From Catenovulum sediminis (lineage in GTDB: Bacteria; Pseudomonadota; Gammaproteobacteria; Enterobacterales; Alteromonadaceae): a stretch of 64,000 bases of DNA. Of the stretch, positions 8,808-17,581 are shown one piece after another; the first letter of the stretch is position 1, and every line of letters begins with the position of its first letter. The translations under genes and the position numbers were made by a program. A model generated the notes under the pieces. It did no database searches, was not told the DNA's origin, and saw only the letters and a program-made list of their open reading frames with translations. The stretch lies in assembly GCF_040270295.1 (NCBI RefSeq), contig NZ_JBELOE010000228.1; one strand, 5' to 3'.

Positions 8808-10634
8808 ATGAGAATTATAACGCTGCTCTATTTGTTACTTAATTTGTTACTTATCACTTTTGCAGTGAGTGCACAAAACGCGCAACCGAATGTTATTGTG
8901 ATTGTCTCTAACGACCAAGGTTATGGTGATTTCTCAATTCATGGTAACCCAATATTAAAAACACCAAACTTAGACAAACTCGCTAATGAGGGCGTCAGAT
9001 TAACCGATTTTCACGTTGACCCAACATGTTCCCCTACCCGCGCGGCATTAATGACAGGCAGATACTCAGCCAGAGTCGGCGCATGGCTTACCTTTGCCGG
9101 TCGCAATCATATGTATAAAGAAGAAGTGACCATGGCGGATGTTTTCAAACATAACGGATACCGCACCGCGATATTCGGTAAATGGCACTTAGGCGACAAT
9201 TACCCTTTCCGCCCGACAGATAGAGGGTTTGATAAAAGTTTTATTCACGCTGGTGGCGTAGCGGGTGAAATTCCGGATTATTGGCAAAATGATTATTTTG
9301 ACGATACCTATTTTGACAATGGTAAGCCGACAAAAGTATCTGGTTATTCAACCGACATCTGGTTTGAGCAGGCTAAAAATTTTATTAACGAACAACAATC
9401 TAAGCCGTTTTTTATTTATCTCGCAACCAATACGCCACATGGCCCTTTTAATGTACCCAACGAATTTGCAGAGCCTTACCGAAAGTTAGGGGTGCCAGAA
9501 ACGCGCGCACGCTTTTATGGCATGATAAACACCATTGATAATAATGTTGGCAAGTTACGTAGGTTCTTAGAAAAAAACAAACTAGCCGATGATACTTTAA
9601 TTATCTACCTTACAGATAATGGCACCACCGCAGGCGCTGATGGTCCCAACAATGGTCAAATAACAGGTGGTTACAACGCGGATATGCGGGGCCGTAAAAC
9701 GTCTCCTTTTGAAGGTGGACACAGAGCAGCGAGTTTTTGGCACTGGCCAAATGGCGGCTTAACGGGCGGCAAACAGTATCATCATTTAACCGCCCATTTA
9801 GATTTACTGCCAACATTTGTTGATATGTTCAACATGCAGTTGCCCAAACCCATTAATTTTGACGGTTCGAGTATCAAAACAATTTTAACCGGTGAATTCC
9901 CGCTTGAACAACAAAACAGAACATTAGTCGTTCACAACCAAGCAAGATTTGGCAGCTCGCTCGGTGACGGAAGTTTAGTAAAATACCGTGATTATGCGGT
10001 GATGCATAATCATTGGCGGTTAGTCGATAAACAGCTATTTGATTTATCAAACGATCCGTCACAAAAAAACAACCTAGCAAAGCAGCATCCGGATTTAATG
10101 AATCAACTTTCAGCCTATTATGAAAACTGGTGGCAAGACATCAGTCAAAACGAAAGGCTCTCACCCACCGTTTTAGATACGCAACACCAGCCAGAAGTGT
10201 TTTTGACTGCACAAGCATGGAAAGGCGATAAAGCCACATACGATCAGTCTCATGTTATTGCCGGTGTGCCCAATCGAGGCATTTGGCATGTACAAGTAAA
10301 AACACCCGGCCGTTACAAAATCACGTTTGCTCGCTGGCCACGTGAAGCAAATCTTGGATTTAACGAAGGTTATGTTCGAGCGATGAATAATCCGGGCTTA
10401 GATCCAAACTTTACGCTTTATCAATACAAGCCCAAAACACTCAATATTAAGTCAGTATTTTTTAAGCTAAACGATAAGACAATCGCCAAAGCAAATGTTT
10501 CGCATGATAAACAAACTGAAGTAAGTTTCGAATTCGACTTAAGCACTGGTTTACACACATTGGAAGGTGTAATGCAAACCAACAGCGGACAACTAATTAG
10601 TGCCTATTACCTGTATATCAAACCAAGCAATTGA
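8808..10634 (+). CDS. S1-type sulfatase (arylsulfatase family), periplasmic
   Basis: A 608-residue formylglycine-dependent sulfatase. The signal peptide ends near VSAQ. The active-site motif CSPTRAALMTGR has Cys74 as the residue to be converted to formylglycine. The metal-binding N-terminus NDQGYGD, GKWHLGD and TDNGTTAG are all present. The first acidic residue of the usual DDxGYGD is Asn35. After the core (to about residue 460) an extra C-terminal beta-rich domain (about 475-608; GIWHVQVKTPGRYKITFARW) may bind substrate or the surface. Lying between two agarase genes, it probably removes sulfate from agaropectin- or porphyran-type galactans (inference). The maturation enzyme that makes formylglycine is not in the window. 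ATG with AAGGG upstream; 13 bp before the next GH50, so likely co-transcribed with it. Confidence 0.92.
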   Translation: MRIITLLYLLLNLLLITFAVSAQNAQPNVIVIVSNDQGYGDFSIHGNPILKTPNLDKLANEGVRLTDFHVDPTCSPTRAALMTGRYSARVGAWLTFAGRNHMYKEEVTMADVFKHNGYRTAIFGKWHLGDNYPFRPTDRGFDKSFIHAGGVAGEIPDYWQNDYFDDTYFDNGKPTKVSGYSTDIWFEQAKNFINEQQSKPFFIYLATNTPHGPFNVPNEFAEPYRKLGVPETRARFYGMINTIDNNVGKLRRFLEKNKLADDTLIIYLTDNGTTAGADGPNNGQITGGYNADMRGRKTSPFEGGHRAASFWHWPNGGLTGGKQYHHLTAHLDLLPTFVDMFNMQLPKPINFDGSSIKTILTGEFPLEQQNRTLVVHNQARFGSSLGDGSLVKYRDYAVMHNHWRLVDKQLFDLSNDPSQKNNLAKQHPDLMNQLSAYYENWWQDISQNERLSPTVLDTQHQPEVFLTAQAWKGDKATYDQSHVIAGVPNRGIWHVQVKTPGRYKITFARWPREANLGFNEGYVRAMNNPGLDPNFTLYQYKPKTLNIKSVFFKLNDKTIAKANVSHDKQTEVSFEFDLSTGLHTLEGVMQTNSGQLISAYYLYIKPSN

Positions 10635-10647
10635 GATATAAAATAAA

Positions 10648-13071
10648 ATGTTAAAAACTAACCTATATAAATGGTCTGTTATCGCCGCAAGTTGTTTCTT
10701 AAGTACAGCTTGTTTTGATAACGAAACAAACTCCGCCGCTCAATCAACAATGGCTGAAAAAACCGCACAGGCCGACGAAGCTCAAGCGGGTACGGAAATT
10801 ATGTATGATTTTGAAGGCAACAGCATTCCTGCATCCATTAAGTTTGGCAACGCCGAAGGCGAATTGATTCAATCAAATGGCGTAACTCAGGGGAACAAAG
10901 CGTTAAAAGTTAAATTTAATTCTGCTAACAAGCCTTATTCGTCAATCAGCTTTGAGCCAGAAACCCCATGGGACTGGAGCCAATACGATAGTTTTAATAT
11001 TGCATTTGATATTGCCAACGAGGGTGAAGTTTCAGTGTTTATGAAACTAGGTGTCACTGATATTGATGGTAGCAACTATACACGTTCAGTTGTTGTACCG
11101 GTTGGCAAATCGAAAACCTATTATTCAAAGATGGCCGGACATGACGTTGGAAGCCCTGATTCAGATTTAGGCGATAGCGTTGAGCTTAACCTCAGTTCGG
11201 GTTTGCGTTCGAATCCTCCGACATGGTCATCAGAAGATGTGCAATTTGTTTGGATGTGGGGCAATAAAAACCTGAATTTAAAAGGTATTAAAAAAATTAA
11301 CTTTACGCTTGAACACAACGTGCGTAATAAAGAAATTATTATCGACAACATTCGAATTCGTCCAAACCCCAAACTCAACCCTGACTACTTAGTGGGTATC
11401 GTGGATAAATTTGGCCAATCGTCAAAACAAGAATTCGAAGAAAAAGTACATTCTGAAGCAGAATTAATTGAAGTTAAAAATAAAGAACTCGCGCGTCTTA
11501 ACGATGGTGAAATGCTTGATGGACGCTCTCGTTTTAGTGGCTGGGAAGACGGCCCTAAATTTGAAGCAACCGGTTATTTCAGAACTCAAAAAATAGGCGA
11601 TAAATGGTCGCTGATTGATCCAGAAGGCTATATTTTCTTTACCTCAGGTATCGCCAATGTTCGAATGTCTAATACCACCACAGTGACAGGTTATGATTTC
11701 GCTAAAGATACCATTAAACAGCGCTCAGCGGACGATGTAACGCCGGAAGATTCTGAAGGCTTAAACACCCCACCAGCAGAAGCCATCCCAACCAGACATG
11801 TGGTTTCAGAAACACGTAAAAACATGTTTCAATGGTTACCGGATTATACAGACCCGCTTGCCGGTAACTATGGTTATCGCCGTGAAGTGCACTCAGGCCC
11901 TATTGAGCATGGTGAAGTATTTAGTTTCTATATGGCGAACTTAGAGCGCAAGTATGGTGAAACAACCCCATATTCTTATGTCAATGAATGGGGTAAAGTG
12001 ACCTTAGATCGCATGCGTAGCTGGGGATTTACCTCGTTCGGAAACTGGGTAGACCCAATATTTTACGACAACAAAAAAATGCCTTATTTCGCCAATGGCT
12101 GGATAATTGGTGATTTTAAAACAGTTTCTAGCGGCAATGATTTTTGGTCTCCTCTGCCGGATGTATTTGATCCTAAATTTGCTGAACGAGCCGATGTAAC
12201 CTTAAAAGTGGTGGCAGATGAAGTAAAAGGCAGCCCTTGGTGTGTGGGTGTGTTTGTTGACAATGAAAAAAGTTGGGGCCGACCGGGCCGACCTGAAAGC
12301 GAGTTAGGTATTGTCATTCACACCTTAAACCGCGATGGCGCAGACGTACCCACTAAAAATATGTTTACCCAAACGTTAAAGAAACAATATGGTGACATTA
12401 AAAAGTTAAACCAAGCATGGGACTTATCTCTAACCTCGTGGGATGCGTTCCAAAAAGGTGGGTTTGATACCGCACCGTCTAATAAAAACCGCATTGCAGA
12501 TTACGAAAACCTACTTTACCTCTATGCTAAACAGTACTTTAAAGTAGTAGACGGTGCGTTGGCTAAATACCTACCGAATCACTTATATATGGGTGTTAGA
12601 TTTGCAGGCTGGGGCATGCCTGCACCTGTAGTGAAAGCGGCATCTGAATACGTAGATGTATTAAGTATTAACTTATATAAAGAGGGGTTAATTCCATCTA
12701 CTTGGAAGTTTCTTGAAAAATTAGATATGCCGGCGGTTATTGGTGAATATCACTTTGGCACCACGTCTTCTGGTTTCTTCCATCCAGGGTTAATTGCAGC
12801 AGCTGATCAAAAAGATCGGGCGCGTATGTATAAAGAATACATGCACTCGATTATCGATAATGATTATTTTATCGGCGCACATTGGTTCCAGTATATTGAC
12901 TCGCCTATCACAGGCCGGGCTTATGACGGTGAAAACTATAATATCGGTTTTGTTTCGGTTACCGACGTGCCCTACAATGCCATGGTTGATGCCGCTAGAG
13001 AAGTGAATGGCACGCTATACGAGCGAAGATTCAAAGCGCTGCTAGATAAAAAAGAACAACCTGATCAATAG
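10648..13071 (+). CDS. GH50 beta-agarase, lipoprotein (paralogue 2)
   Basis: An 807-residue GH50 enzyme. Lipobox LSTAC (Cys22) is followed by an acidic linker. The CBM-like sandwich (about 50-240) contains PWDWSQYDSFNIAFDI. The TIM barrel has acid/base Glu540 in FVDNEKSWG and nucleophile Glu700 in IGEYHFG. The barrel also holds the highly conserved block FANGWIIGDFKTVSSG, shared almost unchanged with the other three paralogues. Predicted to sit in the outer membrane and act on agarose chains or neoagaro-oligosaccharides. It is the last gene of the sulfatase-agarase pair, ended by a terminator at 13102. The weak ribosome site (GAG, 12 bases upstream) suggests partial coupling to the sulfatase. 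Confidence 0.93.
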   Translation: MLKTNLYKWSVIAASCFLSTACFDNETNSAAQSTMAEKTAQADEAQAGTEIMYDFEGNSIPASIKFGNAEGELIQSNGVTQGNKALKVKFNSANKPYSSISFEPETPWDWSQYDSFNIAFDIANEGEVSVFMKLGVTDIDGSNYTRSVVVPVGKSKTYYSKMAGHDVGSPDSDLGDSVELNLSSGLRSNPPTWSSEDVQFVWMWGNKNLNLKGIKKINFTLEHNVRNKEIIIDNIRIRPNPKLNPDYLVGIVDKFGQSSKQEFEEKVHSEAELIEVKNKELARLNDGEMLDGRSRFSGWEDGPKFEATGYFRTQKIGDKWSLIDPEGYIFFTSGIANVRMSNTTTVTGYDFAKDTIKQRSADDVTPEDSEGLNTPPAEAIPTRHVVSETRKNMFQWLPDYTDPLAGNYGYRREVHSGPIEHGEVFSFYMANLERKYGETTPYSYVNEWGKVTLDRMRSWGFTSFGNWVDPIFYDNKKMPYFANGWIIGDFKTVSSGNDFWSPLPDVFDPKFAERADVTLKVVADEVKGSPWCVGVFVDNEKSWGRPGRPESELGIVIHTLNRDGADVPTKNMFTQTLKKQYGDIKKLNQAWDLSLTSWDAFQKGGFDTAPSNKNRIADYENLLYLYAKQYFKVVDGALAKYLPNHLYMGVRFAGWGMPAPVVKAASEYVDVLSINLYKEGLIPSTWKFLEKLDMPAVIGEYHFGTTSSGFFHPGLIAAADQKDRARMYKEYMHSIIDNDYFIGAHWFQYIDSPITGRAYDGENYNIGFVSVTDVPYNAMVDAAREVNGTLYERRFKALLDKKEQPDQ

Positions 13072-13101
13072 TCTGATCTGCTCTTCGGTTAATCTTAAAA
13101 C

Positions 13102-13129
13102 AGGCTTAAATTAATTTAAGCCTTTTTTT
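13102..13129 (+). terminator. Intrinsic terminator after GH50 paralogue 2
   Basis: Perfect palindrome AGGCTTAAA-TTAA-TTTAAGCCT (13102-13123) followed by seven T. Confidence 0.88.
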
Positions 13130-13184
13130 ATTTACCCAATGTTGTGCCTAGCCGTTTAAGGCAAACACAAAATATAACAGGCGA

Positions 13185-13532
13185 TCAATCATCGCGTGTT
13201 AATACTTCCAACAACTCAATTTCAAAGGTTAAATCTGAATGAGCTGGCAGCTTATCGCCCATGCTGCGTTCACCATAAGCTAAGTGAGACGGTACAAACA
13301 GTTTGCGTTTACCACCGACTTTCATACCCAATATGCCTTGGTCCCAGCCTTTAATCACTCGGCCTGTGCCAATCACGCATTGAAATGGGCGTCCTTTATC
13401 ATACGATGAATCAAACTTGCTACCATCCGTTAAATAACCGACATAGTTTGTGGTAATTAATGCACCTTTTACGGCTTCTTTGCCATCCCCCACCACAATA
13501 TCTGTGATTTCAAGCTCTTTTGTATCTGTCAT
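13185..13532 (-). CDS. FKBP-type peptidyl-prolyl cis-trans isomerase
   Basis: A 115-residue single-domain FKBP, which catalyses proline cis-trans isomerisation during protein folding. Typical signatures are SYDKGRPFQCVIGTGRVIKG, WDQGILGMKVGGKRKL and LAYGERSMGDKLPAHSDLTF. No signal peptide, so it is probably cytoplasmic. It is divergent from the OsmC-YcaO gene and looks like a housekeeping gene rather than part of the agar system. Length is normal for small stand-alone FKBPs. Start ATG at 13532. Confidence 0.9.
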   Translation of the reverse strand: MTDTKELEITDIVVGDGKEAVKGALITTNYVGYLTDGSKFDSSYDKGRPFQCVIGTGRVIKGWDQGILGMKVGGKRKLFVPSHLAYGERSMGDKLPAHSDLTFEIELLEVLTRDD

Positions 13533-13646
13533 AAGCTGTTCTCTGAGAAAAATTTGGATTAATTCAAGACGTCTGCTTCAAAAATCTGGATAATACGCCC
13601 ATATTGGTAACATGTTAAACACTCACCCAGTGAATTGGAATTATTG

Positions 13647-15833
13647 ATGGAAATTAAAGTAAATTATTTAGACAACCTACGCCTCGAAGCCAAATTTGAC
13701 GATTTTACCGTCATTTCCGACCAACCAATTCGTTATAAAGGCGATGGCTCTGCACCGGGTCCATTCGACTATTTTTTAGCCTCATCCGCTATGTGTGCGG
13801 CCTATTTTGTGAAAGTCTATTGTGCAGCACGTGATATTCCTACCGACAATATTCGTTTAGCGCACAACAATATTGTTGACCCGGAAAACCGCTATAAACA
13901 ACAATTTAAAATTCAAATAGAACTCCCAGAAAGCATTTCAGAAAAAGATCGCATCGGTATTTTGCGCTCAATCGACCGCTGCACAGTTAAAAAAGTAGTG
14001 CAAACCGGCCCTGAATTTGTTGTTGAGGCAGTTGAAAGTTTAGCGCAAGACACCTCAGCCATGATAATGGTTGAGACCGATGAAAATAACCAAACCTATA
14101 TTGTTGGTAAAGATTTACCACTTGAACAAACCATTGCCAATATGACGCAGCAACTGGCTGATTTAGGGATGAAAATTGAGGTTTCATCATGGCGCAACAT
14201 AGTGCCTAATGTTTGGTCATTACATATTCGCGATGCTGCCTCCCCGATGTGTTTTACCAATGGTAAAGGTTCGAGCAAAGAAAGCGCCTTGTGTAGCGCG
14301 TTGGGCGAATTTATTGAACGGTTAAACTGTAACTTTTTCTACAACGACCAATTTTTAGGTGAAGACATCGCCAACGCTGAGTTTGTCCATTACCCGAACG
14401 AAAAATGGTTTGAATTAACTGAAGACGACTCGCTGCCAGCCGGTATTTTAGACGACTACTGTTTAGATATTTTTAACCCAGACGGTGAGTTGCAAGGTTC
14501 GCATTTAATTGACACCAACTCAGGTAATGTTGAGCGCGGCATTTGTTGCATTCCGTACACACGCCATAGCGATGGCGAAACAGTTTATATGCCATCTAAC
14601 ATTATTGAAAACCTGTTTTTAAGCAATGGCATGAGCGCGGGCAACAATATTTTTGAAGCGCAAGTGCAGTGCTTATCAGAAATATTTGAGCGTGCAGTTA
14701 AACGACAAATTATCGAGCAAGAAATTGTTTTGCCAGACGTGCCACAAGCGGTATTAGCCAAATACCCAAGCATAGTGGCGGGCATTGAAGGCTTAGAGCA
14801 ACAAGGTTTTCCAGTATTGGTTAAAGATGCATCATTAGGGGGGCAATTCCCTGTGATGTGCGTAACCATCATGAATCCTAAAACCGGTGGCGTGTTTGCC
14901 TCATTCGGTGCACATCCAAGCTTTGAAGTTGCATTAGAACGCAGCTTAACCGAGCTATTACAAGGCCGCAGTTTTGAAGGGTTAAATGATATTCCAAAAC
15001 CCACCTTTAATAGCATGGCGGTATCTGAGCCTGAAAACTTTGTTGAGCATTTTATCGACTCAACGGGGGTAATTTCATGGCGCTTCTTTAGTAGCAAATC
15101 TGAATATAATTTTGTTGAATGGGATTTTTCTGGCAACAATCAACAAGAATGCGAAACCTTGTTCGGTATTTTAGCGGATTTAGGCAAAGAAGCTTATGTC
15201 GCGCAGTTTGATCAGCTCGGCGCCAGTGCGTGTCGCATACTGGTACCTGGTTATTCTGAAGTATATCCAGTTGAAGATTTAATTTGGGACAATACCAACA
15301 AAGCGCTGCAATACCGTGAAGATATTCTCAATATCCACAAACTGTCAGACGATGCATTAGTCGATTTAGTTGAACGATTAGAAGAAAGCCAACTAGACAA
15401 TTATATCGACATTATCACGCTGATTGGCATTGAGTTTGACGAAAACACTGTTTGGGGCCAGTTAACGATACTTGAGCTGAAAATTCTAATTTACCTTGCG
15501 TTAGGTGAACTTGAAGAAGCCATCGAGTTAGTGGGTGAGTTTTTACAATACAACGACAACACAGTTGAACGTAATTTGTTTTACCAAGCCGTACACGCAG
15601 CATTAGAAGTGACCTTAGACGACGAGTTAGCGTTAGATGATTTCATCTTTAACTTTAAACGCATGTTTGGTGACGAAGTAATGGAAAATGTAGTGGGCTC
15701 AATTACAGGTGAGGTTAAGTTTTATGGTTTAACCCCAACCAGCATGAAACTGGAAGGCTTAGACAGACATTTACGTTTAATCGACAGTTACAAAAAATTG
15801 CATAACGCACGTAAAAAAGTGGCCGGATTGTAA
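13647..15833 (+). CDS. ycaO: OsmC-YcaO fusion protein
   Basis: A 728-residue fusion of an N-terminal OsmC-like domain (about 1-135; FDYFLASSAMCAAYFVKVYC) and a YcaO domain (about 160-570; GKGSSKESALCSALGEFIER is the nucleotide-binding YcaO core). A helical C-terminal part follows (about 590-728). E. coli YcaO lacks the OsmC part and is linked to beta-methylthiolation of ribosomal protein S12; YcaO enzymes activate amide backbones with ATP. OsmC domains act as thiol peroxidases, so the fusion hints at a thiol or persulfide substrate (inference). I chose the ATG at 13647 because GGAA lies six bases upstream. An upstream in-frame TTG at 13635 would place that ribosome site inside the gene. Confidence 0.88.
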   Translation: MEIKVNYLDNLRLEAKFDDFTVISDQPIRYKGDGSAPGPFDYFLASSAMCAAYFVKVYCAARDIPTDNIRLAHNNIVDPENRYKQQFKIQIELPESISEKDRIGILRSIDRCTVKKVVQTGPEFVVEAVESLAQDTSAMIMVETDENNQTYIVGKDLPLEQTIANMTQQLADLGMKIEVSSWRNIVPNVWSLHIRDAASPMCFTNGKGSSKESALCSALGEFIERLNCNFFYNDQFLGEDIANAEFVHYPNEKWFELTEDDSLPAGILDDYCLDIFNPDGELQGSHLIDTNSGNVERGICCIPYTRHSDGETVYMPSNIIENLFLSNGMSAGNNIFEAQVQCLSEIFERAVKRQIIEQEIVLPDVPQAVLAKYPSIVAGIEGLEQQGFPVLVKDASLGGQFPVMCVTIMNPKTGGVFASFGAHPSFEVALERSLTELLQGRSFEGLNDIPKPTFNSMAVSEPENFVEHFIDSTGVISWRFFSSKSEYNFVEWDFSGNNQQECETLFGILADLGKEAYVAQFDQLGASACRILVPGYSEVYPVEDLIWDNTNKALQYREDILNIHKLSDDALVDLVERLEESQLDNYIDIITLIGIEFDENTVWGQLTILELKILIYLALGELEEAIELVGEFLQYNDNTVERNLFYQAVHAALEVTLDDELALDDFIFNFKRMFGDEVMENVVGSITGEVKFYGLTPTSMKLEGLDRHLRLIDSYKKLHNARKKVAGL

Positions 15834-15849
15834 TTTTTATATCCCCTGC

Positions 15850-15889
15850 AGGACTTTACAGCCAACGACTCAAAATACTGTAAAGTCCT
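15850..15889. terminator. Inverted repeat after ycaO
   Basis: 12-bp perfect arms AGGACTTTACAG / CTGTAAAGTCCT (15850-15861 and 15878-15889) with a 16-nt loop. There is no T-run, so this may be a factor-dependent terminator or mRNA 3'-end hairpin rather than a classical intrinsic terminator. Confidence 0.5.
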
Positions 15890-15928
15890 TCGCTAAACCT
15901 ATTTCAAGCTATGGCTCACGACCCAACT

Positions 15929-16023
15929 CCAACTTTTTTACCTTGATCAGCAACTGAGTACCCACCTAATAACTGCATAGCAGATTGTCAGGCGAGATGA
16001 GGATGAGTCGGCTTTTATTTATC
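15929..16023. repeat. Diverged ~95-bp repeat, copy A
   Basis: Starts CCAACTTTTTTAC and contains CACCTAATAACTG and CAGATTGT. It aligns without gaps over most of its length to 17215-17310, at roughly 70% identity by eye. The two copies bracket the small membrane-protein gene and the broken DinB gene. Confidence 0.6.
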
Positions 16024-16236
16024 ATTTATGCGTTTTAACGGTATTTTTTTAAACTTAAGTGCCATAAACACACAAGCTAGACCTGAAGCGATAGCTGCAA
16101 GTGCCCCTATATTTAATGATTGCCCTTTACTAAATGATAAGGACAAAAATAAAAAACCAAAAAGTACAGCACCGACACCTAAGCCACCTAGGAAGCCTTT
16201 ACCTGCTGCATTTATTAAAGTTATGCATTTATTCAT
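16015..16236 (-). CDS. Small two-helix membrane protein, unknown function
   Basis: A 73-residue protein starting MNKCITLINAAGKGFLGGLG. Two hydrophobic helices (about 16-36, GVGAVLFGFLFLSLSF; and 43-62, IGALAAIASGLACVFMALKF) are followed by a basic tail KKIPLKRINDK. I do not recognise a family. The ATG at 16236 is preferred over one 24 bases upstream because AGAGGG lies just before it. Flanked by the two copies of the local repeat, it may be part of an acquired segment. Confidence 0.55.
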   Translation of the reverse strand: MNKCITLINAAGKGFLGGLGVGAVLFGFLFLSLSFSKGQSLNIGALAAIASGLACVFMALKFKKIPLKRINDK

Positions 16237-16350
16237 CCAACCCTCTTTGTAATAAGTCATGTTAGAGCGACCTTTTGCTGACTCGTATTGGTATAACTTA
16301 AAAATATCCTAGCATACCTTTAACCCCATGCCAGTTAAAGTTCAGCCTTC

Positions 16351-16888
16351 TTACTCACTTGGAATCCTAGCAACTAGGTCTGTTACTCCTAAGTCGATAC
16401 CAACTTGGTTTAATAGAGTCGAAATTTGACCCCGGTGGTGGGTTTGATGATTAAAAAAATGCTGAACAAGATAGCCAAGGTTTTTATTAAACATCTCACC
16501 TTTAGTGTTGCTATAGGTTAAATTCGACGATAAAACGTCGTTACTAAGCTCTTGAGTAAAGTCTTTAATAATCAAGTCTATTTTGCTTCGTGTAATTTCT
16601 AGCGCCTCAAACTCATGATGTAGAATCGTATCAAGCGACTTCGGTTTGTCCAGCGTTCGAACGTAATTAAGAGAGTTTAATTCTGATGGATGCTCTGCAA
16701 ATCGCTTAAGCCAGATTATGTCCCCGACAAGAACATGATTAAGCGTTCCAATGATTGAACCAAAGAAGGCTCCGCGATTTTTAGACAGAGCACCTGCTCT
16801 GAGATTTGAAGCAGCCAGCCAGATAGATATTTTGATTCATCCACTGATTGTAATCAGCCATCAACTCAAAGTTTGATTTTAGATACAT
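16351..16888 (-). pseudogene. DinB-family protein, frameshifted
   Basis: Two reading frames together encode one DinB/YfiT-type four-helix metal-binding protein of about 178 residues. The start frame (ATG 16888) reads MYLKSNFELMADYNQWMNQN then IYLAGCFKSQ and reaches a stop after about 35 codons. Shifting frame near 16815 restores LAASNLRAGALSKNRGAFFG, then GTLNHVLVGDIIWLKRF, and finally HHRGQISTLLNQVG before the stop at 16351. The break coincides with a tandem GGCT-GGCT (minus strand; around 16811-16820). Removing one GGCT restores the frame, so a 4-bp duplication is the likely cause. The HxxxH-type metal residues in the second part are intact. Function of such proteins is poorly defined (often thiol-dependent transferases). 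Confidence 0.75.
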
Positions 16889-17581
16889 GATTTTCCTTTA
16901 GGTAAAACGCAGCGTTCTAAAGACATAAAAACCTAACATTTATTCAACAGGTCCACTACACCGCAAAATAAAGCGCTCGAGGTTTTAATCAAATAACTGC
17001 TAATTCCGGCAGTCATTTTATTGGAATCTACCGCTTTTCAGTTGTCGTTGACACCAGCCACACTCAAACTCCATTAAATACTTCATATTTAAACTATACC
17101 AACAAGTTAAAATTGCAAGGTAAAAAACCATTGAGCGCTGTTAAAATTGCGCGTAGTACCATTCAATTTTGCAATAAGCACATATACCTCCCCATGGATT
17201 TAGCTTTACCTTGGCCAACTTTTTTACTGTACTAAGCAACTGGATGTTCACCTAATAACTGGACAACAGATTGTTAGTATATGGCAAGCTGAGTAGGCAC
17301 TTATTTAATCTCGCTATTTATATCATCGCCGTGTGATGGCTGAAAATATCGTCATGCTTAACCACTACACTGCCACTTGCCCTTGCTACCACAATTAAAT
17401 GCTTTGCATCGGCGTGATACGCAAACGGATTTACATCAATTCCGATCTTATGACGGGTAAAGATACACCAATGCCGTGATTGTAGGACGCAGAAAAACAC
17501 GCCCTAGGATTAAGTTACGGCTTCGCGCAACCTACCTTTTTTATAAGGCGACTGGTATACGCTTTGCGTAGTTGTTCTTCC
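16889..17581. other. 693-bp gap with no supportable intact gene
   Basis: No convincing gene. It contains copy B of the local repeat (17215-17310). A 60-codon minus-strand open frame at 17318-17500 ends GIDVNPFAYHADAKHLIVVA... and looks protein-like at its C-terminal end, but it has no recognisable start or family. It could be the tail of a decayed gene. The gap lies between two damaged genes, consistent with a degrading region. Confidence 0.5.
17215..17310. repeat. Diverged ~95-bp repeat, copy B
   Basis: Partner of 15929-16023. Shared blocks are CCAACTTTTTTAC, AGCAACTG, CACCTAATAACTG, CAGATTGT, GAGT.GGC and TTATTTA, in the same order and spacing and in direct orientation. It has no obvious hairpin or attC consensus ends. 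Confidence 0.6.

Noticed and set aside
14585..15139. 184-codon minus-strand open frame inside ycaO
   Set aside because: It is opposite a clearly conserved YcaO coding frame and has no ribosome site or family resemblance; a shadow frame.
15929..17310. Integron cassette boundaries (attC sites)
   Set aside because: One ACCCAAC-like end is present, but the GTTRRRY partner and hairpin complementarity are missing in both copies, and no integrase is seen.
17318..17500. 60-codon minus-strand open frame as a gene
   Set aside because: No ribosome site, no recognisable family, and it lies in a degraded gap; at most a gene remnant.
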